A DNA stretch of 64,000 nucleotides from JBBRNH01 sp038230415 (GTDB lineage Bacteria; Bacteroidota; Bacteroidia; Cytophagales; Spirosomataceae). Under the pieces are notes generated by a model that was not told the origin of the DNA, searched no databases, and was given only the letters and a program-made list of their open reading frames with translations. Made by a program: the position numbers and the translations under genes. The stretch covers positions 1 through 64,000 of the forward strand of contig JBBRNH010000008.1 in assembly GCA_038230415.1 (NCBI GenBank), read 5' to 3'. This document shows positions 1 through 10,961 of the stretch, piece by piece. Every line of letters starts with the position of its first letter. Positions within the stretch are counted from its first letter, which is position 1.

Positions 1-579
<579 letters not shown>

Positions 580-587
580 ACTGAGAC

Positions 588-3500
588 TTATTCTAACGTA
601 ATTTCAAGAGCCAGCCCACGCAATTCGTGGACAAGTACATTGAATGATTCGGGGATGTTCGGTTTGGGCATATTTTCGCCCTTCACGATGGCTTCGTAGG
701 CTTTGGCCCGGCCCACCACGTCGTCGGATTTAACGGTCAGAATCTCTTGCAGGATGTGCGACGCGCCGAAAGCCTCCAACGCCCACACTTCCATTTCGCC
801 AAATCGCTGACCACCAAACTGCGCCTTACCACCCAACGGCTGCTGCGTAATGAGTGAGTACGGCCCAATCGAACGGGCGTGCATCTTATCGTCAACCAAG
901 TGGCCGAGTTTAAGCATATAGATGATACCCACCGTAATTTTCTGCTCGAAACGGTCGCCCGTCAGTCCGTTGTACAAATAGGTCCGGCCAAACGAAGGCA
1001 AGCCAGCCAAGTCGAGTTCATCGGCAACCTGCTGTTCGGTGGCTCCGTCAAAGATGGGTGTGGCATATTTTTTACCAAGTTTCTGCCCGGCCCAGGCCAG
1101 CACAGTCTCGTAAATCTGCCCCAAGTTCATCCGCGATGGCACACCAAGTGGGTTCAGCACGATGTTTACGGGCGTACCGTCCTCTAAGAACGGCATATCT
1201 TCTTCCCGCACAATCCGGGCAACAACCCCTTTGTTACCGTGCCGACCAGCCATTTTATCACCCACTTTCAGCTTGCGCTTTTTGGCGATATAGACCTTTG
1301 CCAACTTCACGATACCCGCCGGGAGTTCATCACCGACTTCCAGCGTAAACCGTTCGCGCTTAAACTTACCCGTTATCTCGCTCCGGCGGTGGTTATAACT
1401 CTTTACCAATTGCACCACCATCGCATTCGTTTTCGCATCGTCCGTCCAACCTTCCAAGTTAATATCACTCAGCAGGTTAACTTCTTCCGCAACCGAGTAT
1501 TGGCTCTCGTCGCGATACGGGTTTTTATCTGGGAAAAGATTTTCTGTAATGTTTTTCCGGCTAAACTTCACTCCTTTGCTCACGATGTCGTCGCCGAATT
1601 TATGCTTGATGGTTTGGCTTGTTTTACCCTCCAGCAAATCGGTCAGTTTATCCAGCATCCGGGCGCGGAAGTCAACCAGTTCACGGCCATACTTCTTCAT
1701 CAGCACCTTCACCTCATCTTTGTGCTTACCGCGCTCTTCTTTGGCGGGCCGCGCAAACAATTTGGTGTCAATCACCACGCCTTTCAGCGATGGCGGTGCT
1801 TTTTTCGAGGCATCTTTCACGTCACCGGCTTTGTCGCCAAAGATGGCGCGGAGCAGCTTTTCTTCCGGTGTCGGGTCGCTTTCTCCTTTCGGCGTAATTT
1901 TACCGATCAGGATATCGCCTTCTTTCACTTCGGTTCCAACCCGCACAATACCGTTCTCATCGAGGTTTCTGACGGTTTCTTCCGATACGTTCGGAATCTC
2001 CGAGGTCAGCTCTTCCTCTCCGCGCTTGGTGTCGCGCACTTCGAGTTCAAACTCTTCGATGTGAATCGAGGTGAAAATATCTTCCCGCGCTACCCGTTCC
2101 GAGATTACGATAGCATCCTCAAAATTGTATCCCTGCCAGGGCATGAACGCAACTTTCATGTTCCGGCCCAATGCCAGTTCACCCTGTTGGGTGGCGTACC
2201 CCTCGCTCAACACATCGCCTTTTTTCACCTTTTGGCCTTTCAACACGGTGGGCTTCATGTTTATACAAGTGTCCTGATTGGTTCGCCGGAACTTGATGAG
2301 CTTGTAGGTCTTCCGGTCATCGTCGAAACTAACCGCCAATTGGTCAGGGTCGAGGTCATATTTTACCACGATTTTCGTAGCATCCACAAACTCAACCACG
2401 CCATTATGTTCGGCTATAAACAAGGCCCGCGAGTCAACCGCAACCCGTGCTTCCAAGCCCGTTCCCACAATTGGGTTTTCGGGGCGCAGGAGTGGCACTG
2501 CCTGCCGCTGCATATTCGACCCCATCAGGGCGCGGTTAGCATCGTCGTGTTCCAGAAACGGGATCATCGAAGCGGCTACCGACACAATCTGATTCGGCGC
2601 AATATCCATATACGTCACGCTGCCCGGCTCGGCCATCGGGAAGTCACCTTCAAAACGGGCTTTCAGCTTCTCAACCGAGAAATTACCTTTCTTGTCAATC
2701 CCGGCGTTGGCCTGCGCGATGTAGTGGGAGTCTTCCTCTTCGGCGGTCAAATACATCACCGGCTTGTCAACCACTTTCCCGTTTTCGATGATCCGGTACG
2801 GCGTTTCGATGAAGCCCATACCGTTGATTTTGGCATAGACGCAGAGCGACGAAATCAACCCGATGTTTGGTCCTTCCGGCGTTTCAATCGTGCAAAGCCG
2901 CCCGTAGTGGGTGTAGTGAACGTCGCGTACCTCAAAACCGGCCCGTTCGCGGCTCAGACCGCCCGGCCCCAATGCCGATAACCGACGCTTGTGCGTCACC
3001 TCGGCAAGCGGGTTGGTCTGGTCCATAAACTGCGAGAGTTGGTTAGTGCCGAAGAACGAGTTGATCACCGACGACAGCGTCCGGGCATTAATAAGATCAA
3101 CGGGTTTGAAATCCTCGTTGTCACGCACGTTCATCCGTTCCTTAATCGTCCGGGCCATCCGGGCCAATCCCACGCCAAACTGCGAATACAACTGCTCACC
3201 CACCGTCCGAACGCGCCGGTTACTGAGGTGGTCAATATCATCCACAACGGCTTTCGAGTTAATCAGCCCGATCAGGTATTTCACGATGCAGACAATGTCT
3301 TCCGTCGTGAGTACTTTCATCTCGTTGCTAATATCGAGACCTAATTTTTTGTTGATCCGATACCGGCCCACGTCGCCGAGATCATAGCGTTTATCGGAGA
3401 AAAACAGGCTCTGAATAATCTCCCGTGCGGTTTGTTCATCGGGCGCATCGGCGTTCCGTAGTTGCCGGTAGATTTGCTCAACGGCCTCTTTCTCTGAGTT

Positions 3501-4454
3501 CGAGCTATCTTTTTGCAGCGTGTTGTAGATGATATTGTAATCGGCCACGTTCATGTCCTCCTTGTGCAGGATGATTGACTTTTGGCCTGAATTGGTAATC
3601 GTATCGATGTCTTCAACGCGTACCATAAAGTCGCGTTCGAGCAACACCTCGTTGCGGCTGATTGAGACAACCTCGCCGGTGTCTTCATCAACGAAATCTT
3701 CCGTCCACGTTTTCAACACCCGCGCTGCCAGCCGACGACCAATCGCTTTTTTAAGATTGTTTGGCGTAGCGTTTACTTCTTCCGACAGCCCGAATAAGTC
3801 CAGAATATCTTTGTCAGAGCCAAAGCCAATTGCCCGCAAGAGCGTTGTAACCGGGAATTTCTTTTTCCGGTCAATGTAGGCGTACATTACGTTGTTCACG
3901 TCGGTCGAAAACTCAATCCACGAACCTTTGAACGGAATAATCCGCGCCGAGTATAGTTTGGTGCCGTTGGTGTGTTTGCTCATCGAGAAAAACACGCCCG
4001 GCGAACGGTGCAACTGCGACACAATCACCCGCTCAGCCCCATTGATGACAAACGAACCCTTCTCGGTCATGTACGGGATGTTTCCTAAGAAAACCTCCTG
4101 CTCAATAGTCTCAAAATCTTCGTTATCGGGGTCACTGTTCGAGAGCCGAAGTTTGGCTTTCAGCGGTACCGAATAGGTTAAGCCGCGATCAATAGACTCG
4201 TCAACCGAGTATTTAGGCGGGTCAACCGAGTAATCAATGAACTCCAGTTTGAAATTCTCGCGGGAGTCAGAGATGGGAAAGTTTTCCTGAAAAACCTTGA
4301 ACAAGCCTTCCTGAGACCGATGGTCGGCAGGGGTATCAAGTTGAAAGAAGTCTCGGAAAGATTTTACCTGAATATCCAGAAAGTCAGGATACCCAATCAC
4401 TGGCTGAATTGTCGCAAAAGATTTGCGCGTACTGATGTTTGCGTTTGTAGCCAA
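588..4454 (-). CDS. rpoB: DNA-directed RNA polymerase subunit beta
   Basis: This is the second catalytic subunit of RNA polymerase, 1288 residues, full length for the Bacteroidota family. The rifampicin-binding cluster at about residues 470-497 ([10 protein letters not shown] then [15 protein letters not shown]) keeps the aspartate, histidine and serine of the drug-sensitive type. The C-terminal signature [20 protein letters not shown], which contacts beta', is present. The ATG at 4454 is preceded by a 246-nt leader after rplL that carries a hairpin with a short U-run. This is the usual arrangement in which rpoBC is partly uncoupled from the ribosomal protein genes. A long ORF lies antisense to it and is a shadow. 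Confidence 0.99.
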   Translation of the reverse strand: MATNANISTRKSFATIQPVIGYPDFLDIQVKSFRDFFQLDTPADHRSQEGLFKVFQENFPISDSRENFKLEFIDYSVDPPKYSVDESIDRGLTYSVPLKAKLRLSNSDPDNEDFETIEQEVFLGNIPYMTEKGSFVINGAERVIVSQLHRSPGVFFSMSKHTNGTKLYSARIIPFKGSWIEFSTDVNNVMYAYIDRKKKFPVTTLLRAIGFGSDKDILDLFGLSEEVNATPNNLKKAIGRRLAARVLKTWTEDFVDEDTGEVVSISRNEVLLERDFMVRVEDIDTITNSGQKSIILHKEDMNVADYNIIYNTLQKDSSNSEKEAVEQIYRQLRNADAPDEQTAREIIQSLFFSDKRYDLGDVGRYRINKKLGLDISNEMKVLTTEDIVCIVKYLIGLINSKAVVDDIDHLSNRRVRTVGEQLYSQFGVGLARMARTIKERMNVRDNEDFKPVDLINARTLSSVINSFFGTNQLSQFMDQTNPLAEVTHKRRLSALGPGGLSRERAGFEVRDVHYTHYGRLCTIETPEGPNIGLISSLCVYAKINGMGFIETPYRIIENGKVVDKPVMYLTAEEEDSHYIAQANAGIDKKGNFSVEKLKARFEGDFPMAEPGSVTYMDIAPNQIVSVAASMIPFLEHDDANRALMGSNMQRQAVPLLRPENPIVGTGLEARVAVDSRALFIAEHNGVVEFVDATKIVVKYDLDPDQLAVSFDDDRKTYKLIKFRRTNQDTCINMKPTVLKGQKVKKGDVLSEGYATQQGELALGRNMKVAFMPWQGYNFEDAIVISERVAREDIFTSIHIEEFELEVRDTKRGEEELTSEIPNVSEETVRNLDENGIVRVGTEVKEGDILIGKITPKGESDPTPEEKLLRAIFGDKAGDVKDASKKAPPSLKGVVIDTKLFARPAKEERGKHKDEVKVLMKKYGRELVDFRARMLDKLTDLLEGKTSQTIKHKFGDDIVSKGVKFSRKNITENLFPDKNPYRDESQYSVAEEVNLLSDINLEGWTDDAKTNAMVVQLVKSYNHRRSEITGKFKRERFTLEVGDELPAGIVKLAKVYIAKKRKLKVGDKMAGRHGNKGVVARIVREEDMPFLEDGTPVNIVLNPLGVPSRMNLGQIYETVLAWAGQKLGKKYATPIFDGATEQQVADELDLAGLPSFGRTYLYNGLTGDRFEQKITVGIIYMLKLGHLVDDKMHARSIGPYSLITQQPLGGKAQFGGQRFGEMEVWALEAFGASHILQEILTVKSDDVVGRAKAYEAIVKGENMPKPNIPESFNVLVHELRGLALEITLE

Positions 4455-4642
4455 GATTGTGAACGTTTAATTGCGTAAGCGTCTCACGAAGAACTCATTA
4501 CGAAGAAATGAGCGGGAGTTCTACACGTGGATAATCGGAACCTCAGACATCACCTGTCCAAGAGGGCGTAAGGGGCTAACGTGTAGCCATAAAGAAAAGT
4601 TTGTCTTTTCCAAGCATAAGAAAAAAATCCCCAAACAGGAAA

Positions 4643-4665
4643 AGACCTGACCGCTGGTCAGGTCT
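4643..4665 (-). terminator. Hairpin with short U-run between rplL and rpoB (probable attenuator)
   Basis: The arms AGACCTGACC and GGTCAGGTCT pair perfectly (10 bp) around a 3-nt loop. On the minus strand the stem is followed by only four T residues. This is what a leaky terminator looks like, and an attenuator between rplL and rpoB that lowers rpoBC relative to L7/L12 is well known in other bacteria. Function here is inferred from position and shape. Confidence 0.7.
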
Positions 4666-4700
4666 CCTCTGCCTGGAGTATCTGGCTGAGTAAGCCAGAA

Positions 4701-5084
4701 TTACTTCATTTCAACTTCAGCACCGGCCTCTTCAAGTTGCTTCTTGAGGGCTTCTGCTTCGTCTTTTGTAACACCTTCCTTAACGGGACGTGGTGAGTTG
4801 TCAACCAATTCTTTGGCTTCTTTCAGGCCTAAGCCCGTCAGGTCTTTCACTAATTTCACAACGGCGAGTTTGGCAGCACCCGGTGCTTTCAGGATCACAT
4901 CGAATGATGTTTTCTCAACAACTGCCGGGGCAGCGTCGCCACCACCGCCACCACCGGCCACCATTACCGGAGCCGCAGCCGCCGGTTCGATACCGTACTC
5001 ATCCTTGAGGATAGTTGCTAATTCGTTTACTTCTTTGACAGTCAGGTTAACTAACTGTTCGGCGAATGCTTTCAAATCTGCCAT
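4701..5084 (-). CDS. rplL: 50S ribosomal protein L7/L12
   Basis: The 127-residue stalk protein recruits translation factors to the ribosome. It has an N-terminal dimerisation helix ([19 protein letters not shown]), an alanine/glycine-rich hinge at about residues 37-53 and the globular C-terminal domain with [13 protein letters not shown]. Length and domain order are standard. It lies 52 bp after rplJ in the same operon, as expected because L10 anchors the L7/L12 dimers. The following gap to rpoB carries the attenuator-like hairpin. Confidence 0.98.
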   Translation of the reverse strand: MADLKAFAEQLVNLTVKEVNELATILKDEYGIEPAAAAPVMVAGGGGGGDAAPAVVEKTSFDVILKAPGAAKLAVVKLVKDLTGLGLKEAKELVDNSPRPVKEGVTKDEAEALKKQLEEAGAEVEMK

Positions 5085-5136
5085 GTCTGTATGCGTAGTT
5101 TAATGTTAATGAGCCGGTTGGCCCGTTGATTTAAAA

Positions 5137-5673
5137 TTAGTTTTGAGTCTCTTCGCGCTCCGAAAGCGTTTTGAGAATACCGGCCAGTTTATTGCCACCA
5201 CCTTGCAGGGCAGAAATAACGTTTTTGGCTGGTGATTGCAGGAGGCCGATGATTTCGCCAACGAGTTCCTGCTTGCTCTTGAGCGTCAGCAGCGTATCAA
5301 GTTGGTCGGCACCGACGAATACGCTGTGGTCAATCGAGGCTCCCTTCAGTTGGAGTTTATCGTTGGTCTTACGAAATTCTTTGATTAGCTGCGCCGGTGC
5401 TTTCTGGTTTTCAGGATGAAACATCAACGCTGATTGCCCTTTCAGTACCGACTCGTTAAACGGCGTATAGTCTGTGTCAAGCGATTCGAGAGCTTTGCGG
5501 ATGAGCTTGTTTTTCACCACTTTATACTCGATACCACGCTCAAAACACATCCGACGGAGTTGGTTGACCTCAGCAACAGACATACCACTGGCCTCCGCGA
5601 TGTAGAAAAACGGATTCGCCCGGAACTTGCCGGTCAACTCCTCAATAAATTCACCTTTTTCTTCCCGTGTCAT
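5137..5673 (-). CDS. rplJ: 50S ribosomal protein L10
   Basis: This 178-residue protein forms the base of the L7/L12 stalk. It starts MTREEKGEFIEELTGKF and contains the conserved core ending in QGGGNKLAGILKTL. Its C-terminal helix carries the L7/L12 dimers. The ATG is only 2 bp after the rplA stop, so the two are almost certainly co-translated. In many bacteria L10 represses its own operon by binding the mRNA leader; nothing in this short gap shows that here. Confidence 0.97.
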   Translation of the reverse strand: MTREEKGEFIEELTGKFRANPFFYIAEASGMSVAEVNQLRRMCFERGIEYKVVKNKLIRKALESLDTDYTPFNESVLKGQSALMFHPENQKAPAQLIKEFRKTNDKLQLKGASIDHSVFVGADQLDTLLTLKSKQELVGEIIGLLQSPAKNVISALQGGGNKLAGILKTLSEREETQN

Positions 5674-5675
5674 AA

Positions 5676-6374
5676 TTATACGCCAGCTACCGTTCCTTTA
5701 TCAACTGTCACACTCGGACTCATGGTGCTTGACAAGTGAATTGCCTTCACGTAGGTGCCTTTTGCCGATGACGGCTTCAGGCGCAACAACGTAGTTATCA
5801 ACTCCTGTGCGTTTTGGGCCAGTTTTTCCGGCTCAAACGAAACTTTGCCAATACTGGTGTGAATGGCACCCTGCTTGTCAACCTTGAAGTCAATTTTGCC
5901 GGCTTTCACCTCCTGCACCGCCTTCCCCACTTCGGGAGTCACCGTACCCGATTTCGGGTTTGGCATCAGCCCGCGTGGTCCCAGAATACGACCTAATCGC
6001 CCCACCTTTGCCATCACACTCGGCATCGTGATAATTACGTCAATATCGGTCCAGCCCTGCTCAATCTTCGTGATGTATTCGTCCAGCCCAACATAATCGG
6101 CACCCGCATCTTTGGCTTCGGCTTCCTTATCGGGTGTGCAAAGCACGAGTACGCGAACCGTTTTGCCCGTACCATTTGGCAATGTGGCAACGCCCCGCAC
6201 CATCTGATCGGCTTTGCGCGGATCAACGCCTAACCGAACATCAATGTCTACTGAAGCATCGAATTTCGTGTACGAAATGTCTTTCAAAAGAGTAACCGCC
6301 TGTTCCAGCGAGTATTCCTTTGTAGCATCGTATTTCGAGTTTACTTCTTTCTGTCTTTTTGTCAACTTCGCCAT
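5676..6374 (-). CDS. rplA: 50S ribosomal protein L1
   Basis: The 232-residue L1 protein binds 23S rRNA at the E-site stalk. The signature [20 protein letters not shown] is present near the middle and the protein ends [11 protein letters not shown]. Length is typical. It follows rplK by 29 bp and precedes rplJ by 2 bp in the canonical L11-L1-L10-L7/L12 order. Confidence 0.98.
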   Translation of the reverse strand: MAKLTKRQKEVNSKYDATKEYSLEQAVTLLKDISYTKFDASVDIDVRLGVDPRKADQMVRGVATLPNGTGKTVRVLVLCTPDKEAEAKDAGADYVGLDEYITKIEQGWTDIDVIITMPSVMAKVGRLGRILGPRGLMPNPKSGTVTPEVGKAVQEVKAGKIDFKVDKQGAIHTSIGKVSFEPEKLAQNAQELITTLLRLKPSSAKGTYVKAIHLSSTMSPSVTVDKGTVAGV

Positions 6375-6403
6375 GTCTGTAATATGTTTAGGCCAATGGC
6401 TGG

Positions 6404-6847
6404 TTAATTCTCCCAGGGTGCTTTTCCTGCCACCGTGATTCCCATACTCCGTGCCGTACCGGCGATCATTTTCATGGCCGAGTCTATTGTGAACGCGTTC
6501 AGGTCAGGCATTTTGGTTTCGGCAATTACTTTCACCTGATCCCATGATACTGACCCTACTTTGTTCCGGTTTGGCTGGGCCGAACCGCCTTTCACTTTAG
6601 CCGCTTCCATGAGCATGATCGGTGCGGGTGGAGTTTTAATTACAAAGTCAAACGACTTATCTTTGTAATAGGTAATAACCACCGGCAACACCATACCCAT
6701 CTTTTCCTGCGTCCGTCCGTTGAACTGCTTGCAGAATTCCATGATATTCAAACCCTTGGAACCCAACGCTGGCCCAATCGGCGGAGAGGGGTTAGCCTGC
6801 CCGCCTTTCACCTGGAGTTTGACGTAGCCAACTACTTCTTTTGCCAT
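6404..6847 (-). CDS. rplK: 50S ribosomal protein L11
   Basis: The 147-residue L11 protein forms the GTPase-associated centre with 23S rRNA and is the target of thiostrepton-type drugs. It shows the N-terminal [21 protein letters not shown] motif with the conserved proline hinge, and the C-terminal RNA-binding [10 protein letters not shown]. It lies 83 bp after nusG in the same direction. Confidence 0.98.
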   Translation of the reverse strand: MAKEVVGYVKLQVKGGQANPSPPIGPALGSKGLNIMEFCKQFNGRTQEKMGMVLPVVITYYKDKSFDFVIKTPPAPIMLMEAAKVKGGSAQPNRNKVGSVSWDQVKVIAETKMPDLNAFTIDSAMKMIAGTARSMGITVAGKAPWEN

Positions 6848-6930
6848 TTTCTTACTTTGTTGTGCCGGTCAGACCAGTGTTCGCAGAGGGAAGCTTCCGA
6901 ACATAGATGACATTGGCGATGTACTTACTG

Positions 6931-7500
6931 TTACTGTACTTCTTTTTCTACTTGTGCGTAACTGAGTTCTACCGGAGTGCTCCGGCCAAATATCTTTACG
7001 ACGACGTTCAATTTCTTTTTGTCGTCAAAAACTTCTTCAACATTACCAACGAAACCGCTGAAGGGACCGTCAATTACTTTCACCGACTCGTTCCGCAGGA
7101 AAGCAACGGTTGGTGTAGCGACCTGTGCGGTTTGTTCTTCAACTTTACCAAGTATACGGGTCACTTCTGACTGCCGCATCGGAACCGGGATTTTAGTGGT
7201 TGTTCCAGTTTGAGCATTACCCAAAAAACCAAGAACGCCCGGCATATTCAGGATCAGATCAAGGGCGCGGCTGTTTTTCAGGTCAGCGGAAATCAGGATA
7301 TACCCAGAGAAAATCAGTTTCTCGCGAATCCGTTTCTTACCATTCCGCATTTCAATAATTTTCTCTATCGGAATGAGAACTTCGGGAATTATTTCCTCTA
7401 ATTTTTGCCGAAGAATCTCGGCATCAATGTAGGATTTGATTTTCCGTTCCTGCCCCGAAACCGCCCGAACGACGTACCAGTTGAGACCAGCGTTTTCCAT
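6931..7500 (-). CDS. nusG: Transcription termination/antitermination protein NusG
   Basis: NusG (189 residues) binds RNA polymerase to raise processivity and couples it to the ribosome. It has the NGN domain at the N terminus (WYVVRAVSGQERKIKSYI) and the KOW domain at the C terminus, with the signature VKVIDGPFSGFVGNVEEV. The start codon at 7500 gives MENAGLNWYVV, the normal NusG beginning. A 124-bp gap containing an imperfect inverted repeat separates it from secE. Confidence 0.98.
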   Translation of the reverse strand: MENAGLNWYVVRAVSGQERKIKSYIDAEILRQKLEEIIPEVLIPIEKIIEMRNGKKRIREKLIFSGYILISADLKNSRALDLILNMPGVLGFLGNAQTGTTTKIPVPMRQSEVTRILGKVEEQTAQVATPTVAFLRNESVKVIDGPFSGFVGNVEEVFDDKKKLNVVVKIFGRSTPVELSYAQVEKEVQ

Positions 7501-7506
7501 AAGTTG

Positions 7507-7619
7507 TGGTCATTTATCGCCGTTGTGCGGTCATTATTTGTCATTTATCATTTTCTTGTTCCAGCCAGACTATCAGTTGGCAACAAATGACTACTTGATG
7601 ATGGCAACGCTAATGACCA
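7507..7619 (-). repeat. Long imperfect inverted repeat filling the secE-nusG gap
   Basis: The outer arms TGGTCATT (7507-7514) and AATGACCA (7612-7619) are perfect. Inside them GTTG/CAAC and GTCATTT/AAATGAC also pair, leaving internal bulges. The words ATGATAAATGAC and AAATAATGACC repeat within one arm. The element begins about 5 nt after the secE stop and ends 6 nt before the nusG start, the same placement as the other intergenic inverted repeats of this window. Confidence 0.55.
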
Positions 7620-7624
7620 ATTGG

Positions 7625-7816
7625 TTAGAATGACTGATAAAAAGCGTTCAGCCCGTTCTCAAAAACGAAATCAATCAGGCCCACCACCAAGGCGAACAGA
7701 ATTGATGCCACCAGCACGAGCGTCGAACTGGCCTGTAAGTCGTTGAATTTCGGCCAGGTAACATTATGCTGAAACTCATCCCACGAAGCCCGCAGGAAAG
7801 CGATTAGTTTATCCAT
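7625..7816 (-). CDS. secE: Preprotein translocase subunit SecE
   Basis: SecE is the essential small subunit that clamps SecY in the Sec translocon. This is the single-span form of 63 residues: an amphipathic N-terminal helix containing the conserved HNVTWPKF, then one membrane segment (TLVLVASILFALVVGLIDFVF). It lies between tRNA-Trp and nusG, its classic position. The ATG at 7816 is 13 nt from the tRNA 3' end, so the mRNA is probably released by tRNA processing. Confidence 0.97.
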   Translation of the reverse strand: MDKLIAFLRASWDEFQHNVTWPKFNDLQASSTLVLVASILFALVVGLIDFVFENGLNAFYQSF

Positions 7817-7829
7817 CTGTGTAAGGGAT

Positions 7830-7903
7830 TGGCACGGGTGGAGAGATTCGAACTCCCATCAGCGGTTTTGGAGACCGACATTCTACCCTTGAACTACACC
7901 CGT
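7830..7903 (-). tRNA. tRNA-Trp (anticodon CCA)
   Basis: The minus strand reads ACGGGTG at the 5' acceptor strand, pairing with CACCCGT at the 3' end. The anticodon loop CTCCAAA presents CCA, and the T-loop is GTTCGAATC. The terminal CCA is encoded (7830-7832). It lies between tuf and secE, as in many bacteria. Confidence 0.97.
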
Positions 7904-8001
7904 TTGTTATGTCCCGCCGAAACGGACTGCAAAAGTACCGCATTTATTCAAAAAACAAGTGCATTCCGAAGCCGAAATGCACTTGTTTTCAGAAACTTAG
8001 C

Positions 8002-9189
8002 TTAGTCGAGGATTTCAGTCACCTGACCGGCACCTACCGTGCGACCGCCTTCGCGGATGGCGAAACGAAGACCTTTCTCCATAGCGATCTTGTTAATCAG
8101 CAGCACCTCAACGGTGATGTTGTCGCCGGGCATTACCATTTCTACGGCAGCAGGCAGTGAAATTTCACCCGTTACGTCGGTCGTACGGAAGTAAAACTGT
8201 GGCCGGTATTTGTTAAAGAACGGCGTGTGACGGCCACCCTCTTCTTTTGATAACACATACACCTCAGCCTTGAACTTCTGGTGTGGTTTCACCGAACCCG
8301 GCTTGCAGATTACCATGCCCCGACGGATGTCGGTTTTTTCGATACCACGCAGGAGCAAACCTACGTTATCACCAGCCTCACCCCGGTCCAGGATTTTGCG
8401 GAACATTTCCACACCCGTCACAACAGACTTAAGGTTTTCGGCACCCATACCGAGAATTTCCACCTGCTCACCAGAGTTGATGATACCCCGCTCGATACGG
8501 CCCGTTGCCACTGTTCCCCGACCCGTGATCGAGAATACGTCTTCAACCGGCATCAGGAATGGCAATTCGGTTTGACGCGGAGGCAGTGGGATGAAATCAT
8601 CCACGCTCTGCATCAGTTCTTCAATAGTTTTCACCCACTGCTCATCGCCATTTAGACCGCCGAGGGCCGAACCTTGAATAACCGGGATGTTGTCGCCATC
8701 GAAGTTGTAGAACGATAGCAACTCGCGGATTTCCATCTCAACGAGTTCGAGCAGTTCAGGATCGTCAACCATGTCCACTTTATTCATGAACACAACTAAT
8801 TGAGGCACACCTACCTGACGGGCGAGCAGGATGTGCTCACGAGTCTGTGGCATTGGGCCATCCGTTGCAGCTACTACCAGGATAGCACCGTCCATCTGAG
8901 CGGCACCCGTTACCATGTTTTTCACATAGTCGGCGTGACCAGGGCAGTCAACGTGCGCGTAATGACGGTTTGCCGTAGAATATTCTACGTGCGATGTATT
9001 AATGGTAATACCGCGCTCCTTTTCTTCGGGAGCGTTGTCAATCGAGGAGAAATCCCGGATAGCGGCCAGACCCTTTCCGGCCAGCACTTTCGTAATGGCA
9101 GCCGTCAGCGTCGTTTTACCGTGGTCAACGTGACCAATCGTACCGATGTTTACGTGCGGTTTCGAGCGGTCAAAATTTTCTTTTGCCAT
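8002..9189 (-). CDS. tuf: Elongation factor Tu
   Basis: EF-Tu (395 residues) delivers aminoacyl-tRNA to the ribosome as a GTP complex. The G1 motif GHVDHGKT is at residues 19-26, followed by DCPGHADY (G3) and NKVD (G4). Domains 2 and 3 follow, ending [10 protein letters not shown]. It sits between tRNA-Thr upstream and tRNA-Trp downstream on the same strand, the usual tRNA-tuf-tRNA-secE order. The 177 bp between tRNA-Thr and tuf shows nothing I can name. Confidence 0.99.
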   Translation of the reverse strand: MAKENFDRSKPHVNIGTIGHVDHGKTTLTAAITKVLAGKGLAAIRDFSSIDNAPEEKERGITINTSHVEYSTANRHYAHVDCPGHADYVKNMVTGAAQMDGAILVVAATDGPMPQTREHILLARQVGVPQLVVFMNKVDMVDDPELLELVEMEIRELLSFYNFDGDNIPVIQGSALGGLNGDEQWVKTIEELMQSVDDFIPLPPRQTELPFLMPVEDVFSITGRGTVATGRIERGIINSGEQVEILGMGAENLKSVVTGVEMFRKILDRGEAGDNVGLLLRGIEKTDIRRGMVICKPGSVKPHQKFKAEVYVLSKEEGGRHTPFFNKYRPQFYFRTTDVTGEISLPAAVEMVMPGDNITVEVLLINKIAMEKGLRFAIREGGRTVGAGQVTEILD

Positions 9190-9366
9190 GTTAAACGCTT
9201 GTTAAACTGTTATTGATTGTTTTGGATGAACTTGCAACTAACGAAGAAAGTGCCGGTAAAGGCACTTGTCCTATCAAGTCGTGAATAAATCAAAATGAAA
9301 GCAGTTACGCTGTTCATGCTGTTTACCCGGAAGCAACCCGTTTGCGTCAGTTGCTTTTCGACTCTG

Positions 9367-9438
<72 letters not shown>

Positions 9439-9450
9439 GTACACTTACTG

Positions 9451-9520
9451 AGCAGAAGACGGTTCTCGAAGCCGAACGCGACCGAACATACAGCTTGGAT
9501 TACCATCACTCTACCTGTTG
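9451..9520 (-). pseudogene. Decayed tRNA-Gly copy
   Basis: Bases 9451-9470 repeat 9521-9540 of the intact tRNA-Gly with one change, and the match continues weakly across the whole 70-bp unit. On the minus strand the D-arm word GGTAGAG, the anticodon loop with TCC, the T-loop TTCGAGA and the 3' GTCTTCTGCT are all recognisable. The 5' acceptor strand is missing and the T-stem has a mismatch, so it should not make a functional tRNA. It is a tandem duplicate that lost its 5' end. Confidence 0.8.
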
Positions 9521-9593
9521 AGCAGAAGACGGGTCTCGAACCCGCAACCTATAGCTTGGAAGGCTATCGCTCTACCAATTGAGCTACTTCTGC
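9521..9593 (-). tRNA. tRNA-Gly (anticodon TCC)
   Basis: The acceptor GCAGAAG pairs with CTTCTGC. The anticodon stem ATAGC/GCTAT encloses CTTCCAA, giving TCC. The T-arm GCGGGTTCGAGACCCGT is intact. CCA is not encoded. A degenerate copy lies directly downstream. Confidence 0.96.
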
Positions 9594-9603
9594 GTACTGT
9601 AAT

Positions 9604-9689
9604 TGGTGGGGAGTGGAGGATTCGAACCTCCGAAAGCATAAGCTAGCAGATTTACAGTCTGATCCATTTGGCCACTCTGGAAACTCCCC
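9604..9689 (-). tRNA. tRNA-Tyr (anticodon GTA)
   Basis: This is a class II tRNA with a long variable arm after the anticodon arm. The acceptor GGGGAGT pairs with ACTCCCC and CCA is encoded (9604-9606). The anticodon loop CTGTAAA presents GTA. The outermost anticodon-stem pair appears to be a T-C mismatch. It is the first tRNA of the Tyr-Gly-Thr-tuf cluster. Confidence 0.95.
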
Positions 9690-9804
9690 GATTTGTGCTG
9701 TAAAAGAACGGTTTCCAGACCGTTTTGGGTTTGGAGTTGCAAAAGTAGCGGGTTTTTGGTTGTTGTCAATGCGTTGCCAAAAAATAATTGTCGAATACCA
9801 CACT

Positions 9805-10956
9805 TTACGCAATTACCCGGCCAAGTATGCGTACTTCTTCGACCTTTTGGCGCAGACCATGCAAATCGTCTCCCAAAACCGTAACGTGGCCCATTTTACG
9901 GAATGGTTTGGTGAGGGCTTTACCATATAAAAACGGAAAAACGCCCGGCATTGCCAGTAATTCGGCAAAACCCTCATAGCGGACGGGGCCGGTGAAACCC
10001 GGTTCGCCCAGAAGGTTGACCATTGCCGCCGGGCTGTGGATGGCCGTATCACCAAGCGGATAATTCAGGATGGCCCGCCAGTGCTGCTCAAACTGCGATG
10101 TGACGTTGGCACGAATAGTATGGTGGCCGCTGTTGTGCGGTCGCGGAGCCACTTCGTTAATCAATACCTGCGCCGGTTGCCCGTTTTCAGGCTTTGTCAG
10201 AAATAATTCAACGGCCAAAATGCCCACAATTCCGAAGGCTTCGGCGGTTTGCCGGGCGAGTGTTTGGGCCTGTTCATCAATCGTTTCTGAAATGTCGGCG
10301 GGGGCAAATAGGTATTCCACCAAATTATGCTCCGGGTGAAACACCATCTCGACCGTTGGGAAGGTCATTACCTCACCGCGTTCGTTACGGGCCACGATTA
10401 CGGCCAGTTCTTTATCAAAATCAACGGCTTTTTCTAAAATTCCCGGTGCGTCGAAGGCGTTGACCAAATCAGTTTCGGTGGCGACGCGCTGCACACCGCG
10501 CCCGTCGTAACCGTCTCGGCCAAGTTTGTGGAAGGCCGGAAAAAAATCAGGATTTTGCGCGAAAACAGTGGCAACATCGGCGCGGCTTTCGGTCAGGATA
10601 AAATCGGATGTGGGCAGATTGTGCGTCCGATAAAACTGTTTTTGGAGCCGTTTATCCTGAATCAGTTTGATAACCAACGGCTGCGGAAATACCTGTTTCC
10701 CGGCGCGTTCGAGGGCTTCGAGGGCTTCGATGTTCACGCGCTCAATCTCAATCGTCAGCACGTCAACGGCCTGGCCGAACTGCCAAACCGTATCATAATC
10801 AGTGAGGGAACCTACCGTAAACTGAGCGCAAAGGTGGCGGCAAGGGGCCTGCGGGTCAGGGTCAAGAATATGAATGGTGAGGTTCCAGTCAATGGCGGCC
10901 TGCACCAACATCAGGCCGAGTTGCCCACCGCCCAGAATACCAATCGTTTTTACCAC
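9805..10956 (-). CDS. purK: 5-(carboxyamino)imidazole ribonucleotide synthase
   Basis: PurK uses ATP and bicarbonate to carboxylate aminoimidazole ribonucleotide in de novo purine synthesis. The 383-residue protein starts MVKTIGILGGGQLGLML, the family's N-terminal nucleotide-binding loop. It shows the ATP-grasp signatures KLGRDGYDGRGV and NEVAPRPHNSGHHT and ends in the usual GRV tail region. purE is not adjacent. It lies 5 bp from the stop of the upstream lipoprotein gene on the same strand, so they could be co-transcribed, although their functions are unrelated. Confidence 0.96.
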   Translation of the reverse strand: MVKTIGILGGGQLGLMLVQAAIDWNLTIHILDPDPQAPCRHLCAQFTVGSLTDYDTVWQFGQAVDVLTIEIERVNIEALEALERAGKQVFPQPLVIKLIQDKRLQKQFYRTHNLPTSDFILTESRADVATVFAQNPDFFPAFHKLGRDGYDGRGVQRVATETDLVNAFDAPGILEKAVDFDKELAVIVARNERGEVMTFPTVEMVFHPEHNLVEYLFAPADISETIDEQAQTLARQTAEAFGIVGILAVELFLTKPENGQPAQVLINEVAPRPHNSGHHTIRANVTSQFEQHWRAILNYPLGDTAIHSPAAMVNLLGEPGFTGPVRYEGFAELLAMPGVFPFLYGKALTKPFRKMGHVTVLGDDLHGLRQKVEEVRILGRVIA

Positions 10957-10961
10957 AGAAT

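Noticed and set aside
1239..2981. 580-codon plus-strand open frame opposite rpoB, plus several shorter ones
   Set aside because: It lies entirely antisense to a certain rpoB and its composition (many Phe, His, Arg, Gln) is that of a shadow frame created by GC-biased third positions.
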